A stretch of 43,659 nucleotides of DNA from an uncultured Aeromicrobium sp. (GTDB taxonomy: Bacteria > Actinomycetota > Actinomycetes > Propionibacteriales > Nocardioidaceae). A program made the position numbers and the translations under genes. The notes under the pieces were generated by a model. It was not told the DNA's origin and did no database searches. It saw only the letters and a program-made list of their open reading frames with translations. The stretch covers positions 1 to 43,659 of the forward strand of contig CALMUY010000243.1 of NCBI GenBank assembly GCA_937873005.1. Reading direction: 5' to 3'. Within the stretch, counting starts at the first letter, position 1. The number at the start of each line of letters is the position of its first letter. Of the stretch, positions 24,844 to 33,208 are shown piece by piece.

Positions 24844-26562
24844 ATGACCGAAGCAAACAACCCGATGGTTCCACTCGGCGATCGCTACGAAATGGGCGAA
24901 CTTCTCGGCCGCGGTGGCATGGCCGAAGTTCGTCGCGGACGCGATTTGCGCTTAGGTCGACCCGTAGCGATCAAACAGCTTCGGGCTGATCTAGCGGCCG
25001 ACGAGACGTTCCTTGAGCGATTCCGGCGCGAAGCACAGTCGGCGGCCTCGCTGAACCATCCGTCGATTGTCGCGGTCTACGACACGGGCGAGGCCCCCGA
25101 TGCGCACGGCAACATCCTGCCGTACATCGTGATGGAACTTGTTGAAGGACGCACGTTGCGCGATGTGCTGCGAGACGGGCGCCGGATTTTGCCTGAACGA
25201 GCGCTCAGCATCACGGCCGACATTCTTGCTGCCCTTGACTACAGCCACCGTGCCGGGATCATTCACCGCGATATCAAGCCGGCCAACATCATGTTGACGT
25301 CCGACGGCAAAGTGAAGGTGATGGATTTCGGCATCGCCCGTGCCATTTCCGATACGTCTTCGGCAATGACCCAAACGGCCGCCGTGATCGGCACTGCCCA
25401 GTATCTTTCGCCCGAACAAGCGCGGGGCAAGACGGTTGACGCGCGCAGCGACATCTACTCCACCGGTTGCGTCTTGTTTGAGTTGTTGACCGGGCGTCCG
25501 CCGTTTGTTGGCGAGAGTCCCGTCTCGGTCGCCTACCAGCACGTACGCGAGGAAGCCCGTCCGCCTTCGCAACTCAACCCCGATGTCTCGTTGGCGATGG
25601 ATCGAATTGTCTCCAAGGCGCTGGCGAAGGACGTTGAACAACGTTATTCCAGTGCCGCCGACATGCGTCGTGATATCGAACTGGCGCTCAACGGTGGAAC
25701 GGTTGACGCACCCACCCAGGCCGTGCCCATCATCGGTGGCGGCGCGGCAACCCAAATTGTGCCCGCGATTGACACCCTAGGTGTCGACACGCTCGATGAC
25801 GATGAGGAGAGCGCAGGCTCGGGCAAAGGTAAGTGGTGGGCTATTGGTTTGGTCGTCGTGGCGCTCATGGCCATGCTCGGGTTCGTCCTGTTTCTCAATC
25901 AGGAAGACCCTCCTGCCGAAACCACCACGGTTCCGACGATCGCCGCCGGCTCTGACATCACCACGGCAAAGAACCGTATCGAGTCCAAGGGGCTGTTGGT
26001 AGGCGAAACCATCACCCAGCCGTCCATGGACGTCGAACAGGGTCTTGTCATTGGGACAGATCCAGGTGCCGGTCGGAACGTCGAGGTTGGTTCGCGAGTC
26101 GACTTGATCGTGAGTTCCGGCCCAGAACGAGTCGAAGTGCCAGAGCTTCAGCACTTGTCATATGACGAAGCCAAGAGAATGTTGGAGGGCGAGCGATTCC
26201 GGTTCGTCGTCAAGAAGCGCGCAATCGCGAGTTCGGAACCAAAGGATCAAGTACTGAACTCGAACCCCACCGCTGGCTCGAGTGTTCCGATGGGTTCGAC
26301 CATCACGTTGATCGTTTCGGAAGGTCAAGTTCAGGTGCCGAATGTGGTTGGTATGAACCTCGAGCAAGCCCAGAAAGCACTTACGGATGCTGGGCTGAAG
26401 TTCTCGATCGTGGAAGACACGCTGTCGCTCGAAGCCGACGGTAAAGTCATCGCCCAGAACCCGCAACAGGGAACGAATGTGGCACCGGGAACTTCAGTCA
26501 CCTTGACGGTAGCCAGGCCAATCGTTACTCCGCCAGATCCGTCACTTCCCGAAGACGACTGA
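24844..26562 (+). CDS. pknB: PknB: PASTA-domain Ser/Thr protein kinase
   Basis: The 572-residue protein has a Hanks kinase domain (about 15-280): glycine loop LLGRGGMAEV, Lys44 in VAIK, H141-R-D-I-K-P, D161-F-G and an activation loop rich in Thr/Ser (171-183). A membrane helix (331-351) is followed by three PASTA repeats (about 362-426, 430-494, 497-558), one fewer than Mtb PknB. It senses muropeptides or lipid II and phosphorylates cell-wall and division proteins. ATG 24844 fits the kinase start and a GGGAG upstream; an in-frame ATG at 24712 lies inside pbpA. No pknA gene precedes it, unlike in mycobacteria. Confidence 0.95.
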   Translation: MTEANNPMVPLGDRYEMGELLGRGGMAEVRRGRDLRLGRPVAIKQLRADLAADETFLERFRREAQSAASLNHPSIVAVYDTGEAPDAHGNILPYIVMELVEGRTLRDVLRDGRRILPERALSITADILAALDYSHRAGIIHRDIKPANIMLTSDGKVKVMDFGIARAISDTSSAMTQTAAVIGTAQYLSPEQARGKTVDARSDIYSTGCVLFELLTGRPPFVGESPVSVAYQHVREEARPPSQLNPDVSLAMDRIVSKALAKDVEQRYSSAADMRRDIELALNGGTVDAPTQAVPIIGGGAATQIVPAIDTLGVDTLDDDEESAGSGKGKWWAIGLVVVALMAMLGFVLFLNQEDPPAETTTVPTIAAGSDITTAKNRIESKGLLVGETITQPSMDVEQGLVIGTDPGAGRNVEVGSRVDLIVSSGPERVEVPELQHLSYDEAKRMLEGERFRFVVKKRAIASSEPKDQVLNSNPTAGSSVPMGSTITLIVSEGQVQVPNVVGMNLEQAQKALTDAGLKFSIVEDTLSLEADGKVIAQNPQQGTNVAPGTSVTLTVARPIVTPPDPSLPEDD

Positions 26563-26612
26563 CACGCGATAGGTGAACTTCTCGACCGTTGACTTCGTTG
26601 CTCGACAGGCGT

Positions 26613-27317
26613 TCAATTAACAACGCGTGCGTGCGAAAGTTTGCTCACGTTCTCGGCGCTCGGAGCTTTGATCGAACTACGGAACCGCTGTTCGAACACG
26701 AGTCCATAGCGATCGGCGTATTCGATATAGGTGGAGACTTCCGGGGAAGACGCCAGCGCATTTGACATGCGATTCTGCGGACCGATCGCTTCGATCACGT
26801 ACGGCGGTGAATACGGAACACCGTTCAAGATCACTGTGTTTCCTACGCACTTGATTCCGGTGTTGGCGCTCAATCGTTGACCTTGAATCGTGATGGCTTC
26901 GGCTCCGCCTTTCCACATTGCATTGACGACAGCTTGGATGTCCTGTTGGTGCACGACGAGCAAGTTCGGATCAAGACCTGGAACCTCGACGAAGCGGGGC
27001 GCGTCATCGAGGGTGACTTCGATTCCGGAGCCCTTCACGGCAGTCATGGCAGCCGCGGGTGCGAACTCTTTGATGCGAGCAGTTTGCGCTTTGACGTTCT
27101 TGTCGCCCGCCTGAGCATTGAGACGTTCGATGTCACGCTGGAGTTTCGCCACTTGTTCTTGACGAAGTTGCGCACTTCGGGCACGTTCAGACACGATGCT
27201 CGAAAGATCACCGCCGGTGGGGCGCAAGTCCCAGCCTCGGGATGTGAGCGCCGCGGCAACGAACGCGAATCCGCACATGATGGACAGCAACAGTGCAAAT
27301 ACGTGCCATTTACGCAC
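26613..27317 (-). CDS. DUF881 family membrane-anchored protein
   Basis: The 234-residue protein has one N-terminal membrane helix (residues about 4-26), a coiled-coil-prone segment (QLRQEQVAKLQRDIERLNAQ) and a DUF881 domain with GSGIEVTLDDAP and NTGIKCVGNTVILNG. The family, like Mtb Rv0012, sits beside crgA and pknB and is tied to cell division or sporulation loci, with no known reaction. GTG 27317 follows GGAGG by five bases; the longer frame from 27365 is disfavoured. It is divergent from crgA and convergent with pknB. Confidence 0.85.
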   Translation of the reverse strand: MRKWHVFALLLSIMCGFAFVAAALTSRGWDLRPTGGDLSSIVSERARSAQLRQEQVAKLQRDIERLNAQAGDKNVKAQTARIKEFAPAAAMTAVKGSGIEVTLDDAPRFVEVPGLDPNLLVVHQQDIQAVVNAMWKGGAEAITIQGQRLSANTGIKCVGNTVILNGVPYSPPYVIEAIGPQNRMSNALASSPEVSTYIEYADRYGLVFEQRFRSSIKAPSAENVSKLSHARVVN

Positions 27318-27407
27318 CTGTGCCTCCAATCGCAAACAATTACCCTCTAGGCTAACGAAGTACACCTATTTTTATCGACCGAGTGTCGCTGTTTGCAAGG
27401 AATGATC

Positions 27408-27644
27408 GTGTTCAAGAAGAAGCCTGAAGGAAATGGTCCCAAACCACAGCGGGTTGGAAACCGGTGGGCAGCTCCTGCCATGGTGACGTCCGCCATTATC
27501 GGGCTGGTGTGGATTGTGGTTTTTTACACGATTAGCGACGGCAGCGTCCACATTCCTTGGTATTCAGATCTCGGCAACTGGAATTTGGCTATTGGCATGG
27601 GCTTTATCGTGGCGGCCTTTGGCTTCGCCATGAAGTGGGAGTGA
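27408..27644 (+). CDS. crgA: CrgA cell division protein
   Basis: The 78-residue protein has a Lys/Pro-rich cytoplasmic start, two membrane helices (about 27-48 and 60-77) and the family ending GFIVAAFGFAMKWE. CrgA recruits FtsI-type PBPs and coordinates FtsZ with septal synthesis. GTG 27408 has AAGGA six bases upstream; ATG 27402 is possible but sits against that site. The usual neighbours, DUF881 and the pknB cluster, are present, though order and orientation differ from mycobacteria. Confidence 0.9.
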   Translation: MFKKKPEGNGPKPQRVGNRWAAPAMVTSAIIGLVWIVVFYTISDGSVHIPWYSDLGNWNLAIGMGFIVAAFGFAMKWE

Positions 27645-27741
27645 AAGTTACACACATGTAATTTTCCACAGCTGTGCATGAGTATGTGGATAACTACATG
27701 GATGTCATTTACTTATCCACAGGCGCGACACCGTGGCTTGC
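27645..27741. other. DnaA-box cluster in a convergent intergenic gap
   Basis: Two perfect DnaA boxes occur: TTATCCACA at 27713-27721 (plus) and its complement at 27685-27693 (minus). A near-box TTTTCCACA lies at 27662-27670, with weaker candidates at 27648-27656 and 27673-27681. The gap is clearly AT-richer than its surroundings and lies between two gene ends, so it needs no promoter. It could be part of an origin region, a DnaA-titrating site, or a DnaA-controlled element. No dnaA, dnaN or gyr gene is in the window. Confidence 0.7.
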
Positions 27742-28578
27742 TCAGTAAATCAACAGCAGATTCGACCGAACCGCGGTAGCCACCACGATCGCAACCCAGA
27801 GCGCGATGAACGCGAACCTGTGGATCGCGATTTGGCGATCGCGTGGCGCGTAGGCGAACACCGCCCCCAAGGCGACACCGGTGACGAATCCACCCAGGTG
27901 CCCTTGCCAACTGACCCCCGACTGCAAACTGAAAACCGCATTGATCGCCAGCATGATGAGGATCCCGGACATGTCTTGCCTGGTGCGATACATGAATACC
28001 GCGATGAGCCCGAACAGGCCGAAGATCGCCCCCGAAGCACCCACAGTGTCAGTATTGGGCGGCGTAAGCCAATAGATCCACACAGATGATGAGACCGCGA
28101 GCGTCAAGTAAGTCAAGAGGTATTTTGAACGACCAAGCGCCTCTTCGATGGCCGGCCCGAACATATAAAGGCCAAGCATGTTGAGCCCTAAGTGCATGAG
28201 ACCGCTGTGGAAGAAGGCCGCGGTCAAAAGCCGCCAATACTCCCCGCCGTAGGCGACTGCGAAGCCCCACATTGCGCCGTTTTGTGCCAACTCACCCGAC
28301 AGGCCACCGGTGAACACCATCAGGACATACACCGCAATGTTGATCCCGATGAGGATCGTCGTGACACTGCGCGGATTGGACGAAATTCGACCGCCAAGCA
28401 CGGTTCGTGGTTGACGTTGCGCCTTCGCACCCGCCGTCACGCAGGGTGGGCACTGAAAACCAACGGACGCTTCACGCATGTCAGCGGGGCAGATCGGCCG
28501 ATGGCAACGCTGACAGGAGATCCGCGCGATGCGGTCAGGGTGCAAGTAGCACGTCTGCCCACCCGCCGGCGTACTCAC
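27742..28578 (-). CDS. Rhomboid family intramembrane serine protease with N-terminal zinc finger
   Basis: The 278-residue protein begins with a B-box-like zinc-binding segment (Cys10, His13, Cys22, Cys25, Cys30, Cys43, Cys46), then six membrane helices. The catalytic pair is visible as GASGAIFG (Ser182) and GHLGG (His227), and HLGLNMLGLY is the usual helix-2 motif. It cleaves transmembrane substrates within the bilayer. It lies 7 bp after ppiA and is probably co-transcribed; this rhomboid-ppiA-crgA neighbourhood recurs near actinobacterial origins. Substrates are unknown. Confidence 0.92.
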   Translation of the reverse strand: MSTPAGGQTCYLHPDRIARISCQRCHRPICPADMREASVGFQCPPCVTAGAKAQRQPRTVLGGRISSNPRSVTTILIGINIAVYVLMVFTGGLSGELAQNGAMWGFAVAYGGEYWRLLTAAFFHSGLMHLGLNMLGLYMFGPAIEEALGRSKYLLTYLTLAVSSSVWIYWLTPPNTDTVGASGAIFGLFGLIAVFMYRTRQDMSGILIMLAINAVFSLQSGVSWQGHLGGFVTGVALGAVFAYAPRDRQIAIHRFAFIALWVAIVVATAVRSNLLLIY

Positions 28579-28585
28579 GTGAAAC

Positions 28586-29101
28586 CTAGCGAGTGATGGT
28601 GACCGAGTTGATCACGACGGGTTCGGCAGGACGATCGAAATGATCGGTGGGCGAAGTGCCGATCGCATCGACAATCGCGCGACTCGCTTCATCTTTCACT
28701 TCGCCGAAGATCGTGTGCTTTCGGTTAAGCCAGTCTGTTGCGATTGTGGTGATGAAGAATTGCGAACCGTTCGTGCCTGGGCCAGCATTCGCCATCGCCA
28801 ACAAGTAAGGGCGATCGAACGAAAGTTCTGGGTGAAACTCGTCTGCGAAGGTGTAGCCCGGCCCGCCACGGCCATCACCCAACGGGCATCCGCCTTGGAT
28901 CATGAAGTTCGGGATGATCCGATGGAACGTCAATCCGTCGTAAAAAGGACTCGTCGAGACTTCTCCGGAGGCGGGGTTACGCCATTCTTTTGTTCCCTCG
29001 GCCAAGCCGAGGAAGTTCTCTACGGTGGCAGGCGCATGATTCTCAAAGAGTTCGATCACGATGTCGCCACGATTAGTGTTCAGAGTTGCCAAGACGGTCA
29101 C
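28586..29101 (-). CDS. ppiA: Cyclophilin-type peptidyl-prolyl cis-trans isomerase
   Basis: The 171-residue protein is a complete cyclophilin: [20 protein letters not shown] with the catalytic Arg, [33 protein letters not shown], and a closing strand ending in [10 protein letters not shown]. It catalyses proline isomerisation in protein folding and has no signal peptide, so it acts in the cytoplasm. GTG 29101 has AAGGAA eight bases upstream. The same gene is adjacent to crgA and the pknB cluster in M. tuberculosis (Rv0009). Confidence 0.95.
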   Translation of the reverse strand: MTVLATLNTNRGDIVIELFENHAPATVENFLGLAEGTKEWRNPASGEVSTSPFYDGLTFHRIIPNFMIQGGCPLGDGRGGPGYTFADEFHPELSFDRPYLLAMANAGPGTNGSQFFITTIATDWLNRKHTIFGEVKDEASRAIVDAIGTSPTDHFDRPAEPVVINSVTITR

Positions 29102-29158
29102 AGTAAGTTCCTTCCAAAACTGTGTCTATCTTCCCACGCCAAGCCAAACAGAACGCGT

Positions 29159-29164
29159 TACCGT
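29159..29164 (+). promoter_or_regulatory. Predicted -10 element of the 35-residue membrane protein gene
   Basis: TACCGT ends six bases before ATG 29171, the same leaderless spacing as for several larger genes here, which supports the small ORF. Confidence 0.45.
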
Positions 29165-29170
29165 GAGGGT

Positions 29171-29278
29171 ATGTCTCGCATTCTTATTATCGCGCTCACC
29201 GCCGGCATCATCACCTATGTCTACCGAAAATTGACTGCAGATAAAGGCGGGAGCTTCGATCCCGACTCTCGTGCGTGA
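29171..29278 (+). CDS. Small single-pass membrane protein, DLW-39-like
   Basis: A 35-residue ORF consists of one membrane helix (ILIIALTAGIITYVY) followed by a short charged tail (RKLTADKGG to DPDSRA). Start and length resemble the small actinobacterial DLW-39 proteins found near gyrA/ppiA, but the DLW motif is absent. It is divergent from ppiA, with its own predicted promoter. The helix resembles the N-termini of the two acidic proteins at 32450 and 43611. Function is unknown. Confidence 0.55.
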   Translation: MSRILIIALTAGIITYVYRKLTADKGGSFDPDSRA

Positions 29279-29304
29279 GCACAGTCACAGCGCTTTGAGG
29301 CGGG

Positions 29305-29643
29305 CTAGACGTCTTGTGCCGCTGCCGCCGCGTCTGCCTGTACGCGCTTGGTCGTGCGGCGTTCACTCCAGAACGACAGGACGGGAATGCACGCAAACAG
29401 CAGGATGCTGACGATGAAGCCCCACGACCACTTTTGGCGAAGGCCAAGTTTGGCGGCCAAAACGCACAAGACCATGAAAAGTACGCCATGAATTTGGTCA
29501 ATGAAGAGGAACAGCCCAGCGTTGACGTTCCACCACGACGACGGATTCGTGACGTACTTCAGCATCCCCAACATCACCAAGATGAGGTTGATGCCCACAA
29601 TCGTGGCCATGACTTGGTAGGCGATCAGCAGACGATCTTTCAC
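29305..29643 (-). CDS. DUF3817 family membrane protein
   Basis: The 112-residue protein has three membrane helices and the family features IDQIHGVLFMVLCVLAAKLG and W-S-W-G-F in helix 3. DUF3817 proteins are small actinobacterial membrane proteins without a known reaction, often beside SURF1. It is the third gene of glyA-SURF1-DUF3817, overlapping the SURF1 stop by 4 bp. Confidence 0.85.
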   Translation of the reverse strand: MKDRLLIAYQVMATIVGINLILVMLGMLKYVTNPSSWWNVNAGLFLFIDQIHGVLFMVLCVLAAKLGLRQKWSWGFIVSILLFACIPVLSFWSERRTTKRVQADAAAAAQDV

Positions 29644-30380
29644 TGGTCCTGACTTTCTCTTTGGTTGTTAACCATGTCGGTGGCCATCCGCCACCACATA
29701 AACAGAATGAAAACGACAAAGGCCCACCATTGCAGGCCATAACCCAAGTTACGCCCACCCGCGGTCCATGATGCCGACTTCTCGGGTAGCTCGATGAGCG
29801 TCAAACCCTGCGAAATCGCGGGGTCTTGCGACTCGGCGTAGCCAGACCACAGTTCGCCTTCGAACACGTTGAGCATCGCCGGAACTCGTACCCCGCCGAT
29901 GGTGCGGCTCTCTGGATCCCAGGCCGATTCGGACTCTTCGCTGGCCCGCAGGACCGCGTCGAACGTGACGATCCCGTCGGGAACTGCAGGAAATTCGGTG
30001 ATCTTCGGCGTCCAGCCGCGTGCCACCATCAAGATCGAATCATCGACAACGACCGGGGCAACCAACCACACGCCTTCACGACCGTCATGTTTTTTCCCAG
30101 TGACCCAAAACTGTTGATCCGCAGGCAGAAACTCGCCCGTGACCGATACCGGACGAAGATTCTGACGTGTCGTAAGGAACTCGTCTTTGCTCCAGATTTC
30201 CGAAAGCGCCACCCGCGGAACGTCGTTCTGTTCCGCGCGTTCAGACTGCTGCCGCTGATCGTAGACACCCAACTGCCAGAGCCCCATAAAAACGCACACG
30301 ATGATCGCCACGACAGCGAACGCATGGAGGCCAAGCAGTTGGGGCGTGAACCACGCACCCAGACGGGTGCGATTTGTCAC
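29640..30380 (-). CDS. SURF1 family cytochrome oxidase biogenesis protein
   Basis: The 246-residue protein has the SURF1 layout: an N-terminal membrane helix with [12 protein letters not shown], a periplasmic domain with PVSVTGEF and LMVARGWTP, and a C-terminal helix preceded by [17 protein letters not shown]1 assists assembly of the heme a-CuB centre of aa3-type cytochrome c oxidase. It overlaps glyA upstream and DUF3817 downstream by 4 bp each. No oxidase gene is in view. Confidence 0.9.
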   Translation of the reverse strand: MTNRTRLGAWFTPQLLGLHAFAVVAIIVCVFMGLWQLGVYDQRQQSERAEQNDVPRVALSEIWSKDEFLTTRQNLRPVSVTGEFLPADQQFWVTGKKHDGREGVWLVAPVVVDDSILMVARGWTPKITEFPAVPDGIVTFDAVLRASEESESAWDPESRTIGGVRVPAMLNVFEGELWSGYAESQDPAISQGLTLIELPEKSASWTAGGRNLGYGLQWWAFVVFILFMWWRMATDMVNNQRESQDQ

Positions 30381-31654
30381 GCGGTGAATCGAGGAAGATT
30401 CGGGTACAGCGGATGCTTGTCGGCGAGCGCTTTGGTGCGAGCACGCAAGCCGGCTACATCAATGTCACCTGGCTGCAAAGCGGCCGCAATGACATCGGCC
30501 ACTTCAGCGAAGTCTTCGGCTGCAAAACCGCGTGTCGCGAGCGCCGGCGTTCCCACACGCAAACCTGACGTCACCATCGGCGGTCGCGGATCGTTGGGTA
30601 CCGAGTTGCGGTTGACGGTGATACCCACTTCATGCAGTCGGTCTTCAGCTTGCTGGCCATCGAGTTCCGAATTACGCAAGTCAACCAAAACCAAGTGCAC
30701 GTCAGTGCCACCGCTGAGTACCTGAACGCCGGCTTCTTTCACATCGTTCTGAAGCAAACGCTCGGCAATAATCCGGGCGCCTTCAAGCGTGCGCTCTTGA
30801 CGTTCTTTGAACTCCGGCTCAAGAGCCATCTTGAATGCGACGGCCTTTGCAGCGATCACGTGCTCGAGTGGACCGCCTTGCTGACCCGGAAATACCGCTG
30901 ACCGAACTTTCTTGGCGATTTCGGGATCGTTCGTCAAGATTGCGCCACCACGCGGACCGCCGAGGGTCTTGTGTGTCGTGGTCGTGACGATATGCGCATG
31001 TGGCAATGGGCTTGGGTGAAGACCTGCGGCAACAAGGCCAGCAAAGTGCGCCATATCGACCCACAAGATTGCTCCCACTTCGTCAGCAATTTCGCGGAAT
31101 GCGGCGAAATCAAGTTGACGAGGGTACGCCGACCAACCCGCGATGATGACCCGCGGGCGGTATTGATGCGCGAGCGAGCGAACTTCGTCCATATCGACCA
31201 AGCCAGTTTCTTGATCAACGTGATACGGGATGGGGTTGTAGAGCAGGCCCGAGAAATTCAACTTCATGCCGTGGGTGAGGTGCCCACCGTTGGCGAGATC
31301 AAGACCGAGCGTCGTGTCTCCCGCTTTAGCAATCGCTTGCATTGCTGCCGCGTTTGCCGAGGCACCGGAGTGAGGCTGCACGTTCACATAGTCGGCATCG
31401 AAGAGTTCCTTGAGCCGATCAATGGCGATTTGTTCGACCTGATCCACAAATTCGCAGCCACCGTAGTAGCGCTTTCCGGGGTAACCCTCGGCGTACTTGT
31501 TGGTGAGAACACTGCCTTGCGCTTGGAGTGCTGCAACTGGAGCGAAATTCTCCGAGGCGATCATTTCCAGGGTGGTTTGTTGGCGATCAAGTTCGGCGTC
31601 AAGAAGCGCCGCAATGTCGGGATCGAACTCGGTGAGGGACTGGTCGTGGCTCAT
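30377..31654 (-). CDS. glyA: Serine hydroxymethyltransferase
   Basis: The 425-residue PLP enzyme converts serine and tetrahydrofolate to glycine and methylene-THF. Visible motifs are [42 protein letters not shown] and [14 protein letters not shown] with the PLP Lys229. It leads an operon with SURF1 and DUF3817. The ATG lacks a Shine-Dalgarno; TAGTCT ends seven bases upstream, so the mRNA is probably leaderless. Confidence 0.97.
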   Translation of the reverse strand: MSHDQSLTEFDPDIAALLDAELDRQQTTLEMIASENFAPVAALQAQGSVLTNKYAEGYPGKRYYGGCEFVDQVEQIAIDRLKELFDADYVNVQPHSGASANAAAMQAIAKAGDTTLGLDLANGGHLTHGMKLNFSGLLYNPIPYHVDQETGLVDMDEVRSLAHQYRPRVIIAGWSAYPRQLDFAAFREIADEVGAILWVDMAHFAGLVAAGLHPSPLPHAHIVTTTTHKTLGGPRGGAILTNDPEIAKKVRSAVFPGQQGGPLEHVIAAKAVAFKMALEPEFKERQERTLEGARIIAERLLQNDVKEAGVQVLSGGTDVHLVLVDLRNSELDGQQAEDRLHEVGITVNRNSVPNDPRPPMVTSGLRVGTPALATRGFAAEDFAEVADVIAAALQPGDIDVAGLRARTKALADKHPLYPNLPRFTA

Positions 31655-31661
31655 GGGTTCA

Positions 31662-31667
31662 AGACTA
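31662..31667 (-). promoter_or_regulatory. Predicted -10 element of the glyA operon
   Basis: TAGTCT on the minus strand ends seven bases before ATG 31654; no ribosome binding site is present. Confidence 0.5.
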
Positions 31668-31745
31668 TCGCCCCAGGCAATTCACGCGGGTTCACGGCTC
31701 ACACTTTGCTCTCTTGAGGGGAGGTAAGCGTTCGTCCCAACGCAC

Positions 31746-31801
31746 ACGAGACGACGCCCTCGAGTGTTGATGGCACGATAATCATGGGTACGTCTCGTAC
31801 C
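31746..31801. promoter_or_regulatory. Inverted repeats in the glyA / universal stress protein gap
   Basis: ACGAGACG (31746-31753) pairs with CGTCTCGT (31791-31798), and the latter is itself inside the palindrome GGTACG-TCT-CGTACC (31787-31801). Either a DNA operator looping two half-sites or an RNA structure is possible. The rest of this 224-bp gap shows only the glyA -10 and the stress gene's ribosome binding site. Confidence 0.35.
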
Positions 31802-31878
31802 TAAAGTGTTAATTTTCTGCCCATGAGCCGCTCTTGGGTGGAAGATGGAAGTGCCAGTCTTAGACCTAGGAGATCGTC

Positions 31879-32316
31879 ATGACCGAATCCAAAATCGTCG
31901 TAGGTATCGATGACAGCCCCGCCAGCATCGCGGCGATGAAATGGGCTGCAGCCGAAGCAGAGCTCCGGGGCCTTGATCTAGAACTCGTGAACGTGTGGCA
32001 ACTTGATCCCTCGCTCGCCGCCGCAGGCGTGGTCTTGCCGTGGGCTGATTTCGAGGAGGACGCGCTCAACCAAGCGACAGATCTGGTTGCCGAACATGTT
32101 GGTCTGACTGACGCCAATGGCAAAGAGCGCACCATCACGATCGTGCAAGGCACACCCGGACCAGTCATGGTGGACGCCTCAAAGAATGCCACCATGCTTG
32201 TCGTCGGAACCCAGGTGAATACCGGACTTCGTCGCGTCATTCACGGATCTGTCAGCCACTACTGCTTGACACATGCCGAGTGTGTCGTGGTGGCGGTCCC
32301 TGTCGTCGCCGGGTAA
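31879..32316 (+). CDS. Universal stress protein (UspA family)
   Basis: The 145-residue single-domain Usp has VVGIDDSPAS at the start and the nucleotide-binding pattern VVGTQVNTGLRRVIHGSVSHYCLTHA split as G-x2-N-x-G-x8-G-S. The glycine-rich loop suggests the ATP-binding subclass. These proteins are induced by hypoxia or starvation in actinobacteria. AGGAGA lies seven bases before the ATG. A perfect hairpin follows the stop codon at once. Confidence 0.9.
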   Translation: MTESKIVVGIDDSPASIAAMKWAAAEAELRGLDLELVNVWQLDPSLAAAGVVLPWADFEEDALNQATDLVAEHVGLTDANGKERTITIVQGTPGPVMVDASKNATMLVVGTQVNTGLRRVIHGSVSHYCLTHAECVVVAVPVVAG

Positions 32317-32337
32317 GTTCACGCTCTGCGCGTGAAC
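32317..32337 (+). terminator. Hairpin terminator of the universal stress protein gene
   Basis: GTTCACGC (32317-32324) and GCGTGAAC (32330-32337) form a perfect 8-bp stem with a 5-base loop, immediately after the TAA. There is no T run, as is common for actinobacterial terminators. Confidence 0.55.
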
Positions 32338-32449
32338 GTGGTCGGCACCGCCGATAGAGTCGTATCGCGGTAACCGAATCGCAAGACTGTCCTCATGGTT
32401 CGCCAAATTCGGCGAAGATGGGGGAGTACCCGAGTGAACGGAGTTCTTC

Positions 32450-33142
32450 GTGAAAAAGTTGGCAATCCTCGCAGCTGCTGCTGCCGGTTACGTCATGGCC
32501 AATCGGCTCGGGAAAAAATCGAGTGCGGTACCGGTTTTTCACGAGCCCCCACGCCCGGCGGCGCCACCGGCGCCGAATAATCCTTTTGTGCCGACCGCGC
32601 CCGAGGTGCCGACCGAAGTGGCTGAAGACGTTGAGGTTGAAAGTCTCGCGACAAGCGATTTGGTCGATGTTCCCATTGAAAAACCAGAACCCGTAGTCAC
32701 TCGCGAGCCCGACTATTTTGACTACATCGTGGGCACAGCTGAACCCAAGTTAGTCGAAAGTGCCCCGACGCCTTCGAACGAAGCCGTTGCGCACGATTTG
32801 GTCGTCGAATCCGTCGCACCCGTCAAGCTTTCAGAGGCTGCCGAAAGCATCGTCGAGAAAGTTCGCACCGCTGCAGAGCAAGTACGTGAAGACGACGAAG
32901 CACTCGCGGCGGAAGTAATCGCCGCTGAGGCGGATCTTGACGACGTGGATGCTGAACTTGCTGCACCCGCCATCGACGAAACAGCCTTCGTCATCCCTAC
33001 TGCCGAAGACTACGCCGACGAAACCTTCGAAGACGACGTGCCAAGCGAAGGTGATGCTGATCCGGTCGCCATCGACGAAGCGTTATTGGCCGAGACCGCC
33101 CTCATGGAAGCAATCGACGACAACGATCTCGAACAGGCGTAG
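32450..33142 (+). CDS. Acidic membrane-anchored protein of unknown function (copy 1)
   Basis: The 230-residue protein begins VKKLAILAAAAAGYVMANRL, a single membrane helix with a KK lead, followed by a Pro-rich spacer (FHEPPRPAAPPAPNNP) and about 170 residues dominated by Glu, Asp, Ala and Val with scarcely any basic residues. No catalytic motif is visible. The tail should be disordered and highly negative. GTG 32450 has ACGGAG six bases upstream. A similar protein is encoded at 42949-43611 and a minimal one at 29171. The helix recalls DLW-39 proteins. I do not recognise a named family. Confidence 0.7.
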   Translation: MKKLAILAAAAAGYVMANRLGKKSSAVPVFHEPPRPAAPPAPNNPFVPTAPEVPTEVAEDVEVESLATSDLVDVPIEKPEPVVTREPDYFDYIVGTAEPKLVESAPTPSNEAVAHDLVVESVAPVKLSEAAESIVEKVRTAAEQVREDDEALAAEVIAAEADLDDVDAELAAPAIDETAFVIPTAEDYADETFEDDVPSEGDADPVAIDEALLAETALMEAIDDNDLEQA

Positions 33143-33182
33143 TTTCTTCGACTCGCGTGAACCCGTCAGCCCCCTAGGCTCA

Positions 33183-33198
33183 GAAGTAGATCTACTTC
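33183..33198. promoter_or_regulatory. 16-bp palindrome across the P450 transcription start
   Basis: GAAGTAGA-TCTACTTC is a perfect 16-bp palindrome. TAGGCT (33175-33180) just before it is a good -10, so the palindrome spans the expected start of transcription, and the ribosome binding site CAGGAG follows directly. It is a likely repressor site; no regulator gene is next to it apart from mntR at the far end of the P450 gene. Confidence 0.55.
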
Positions 33199-33208
33199 AG
33201 GAGCACGC

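Noticed and set aside
24991..25755. A 254-codon open frame opposite the pknB kinase domain
   Set aside because: The kinase motifs on the other strand are complete, and the antisense translation has no recognisable domain.
27645..27741. Calling this gap the chromosomal origin oriC
   Set aside because: Actinobacterial origins usually have many more boxes over several hundred bases next to dnaA/dnaN; here there are three good boxes and no replication gene.
28640..29278. A 212-codon plus-strand frame ending with the small membrane protein
   Set aside because: Most of it is antisense to ppiA. Only the last 36 codons, after a plausible promoter, look like a real gene.
31655..31760. A riboswitch (glycine or THF) ahead of glyA
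   Set aside because: The glyA -10 sits seven bases from the ATG, leaving no leader, and neither consensus core is visible on the minus strand.
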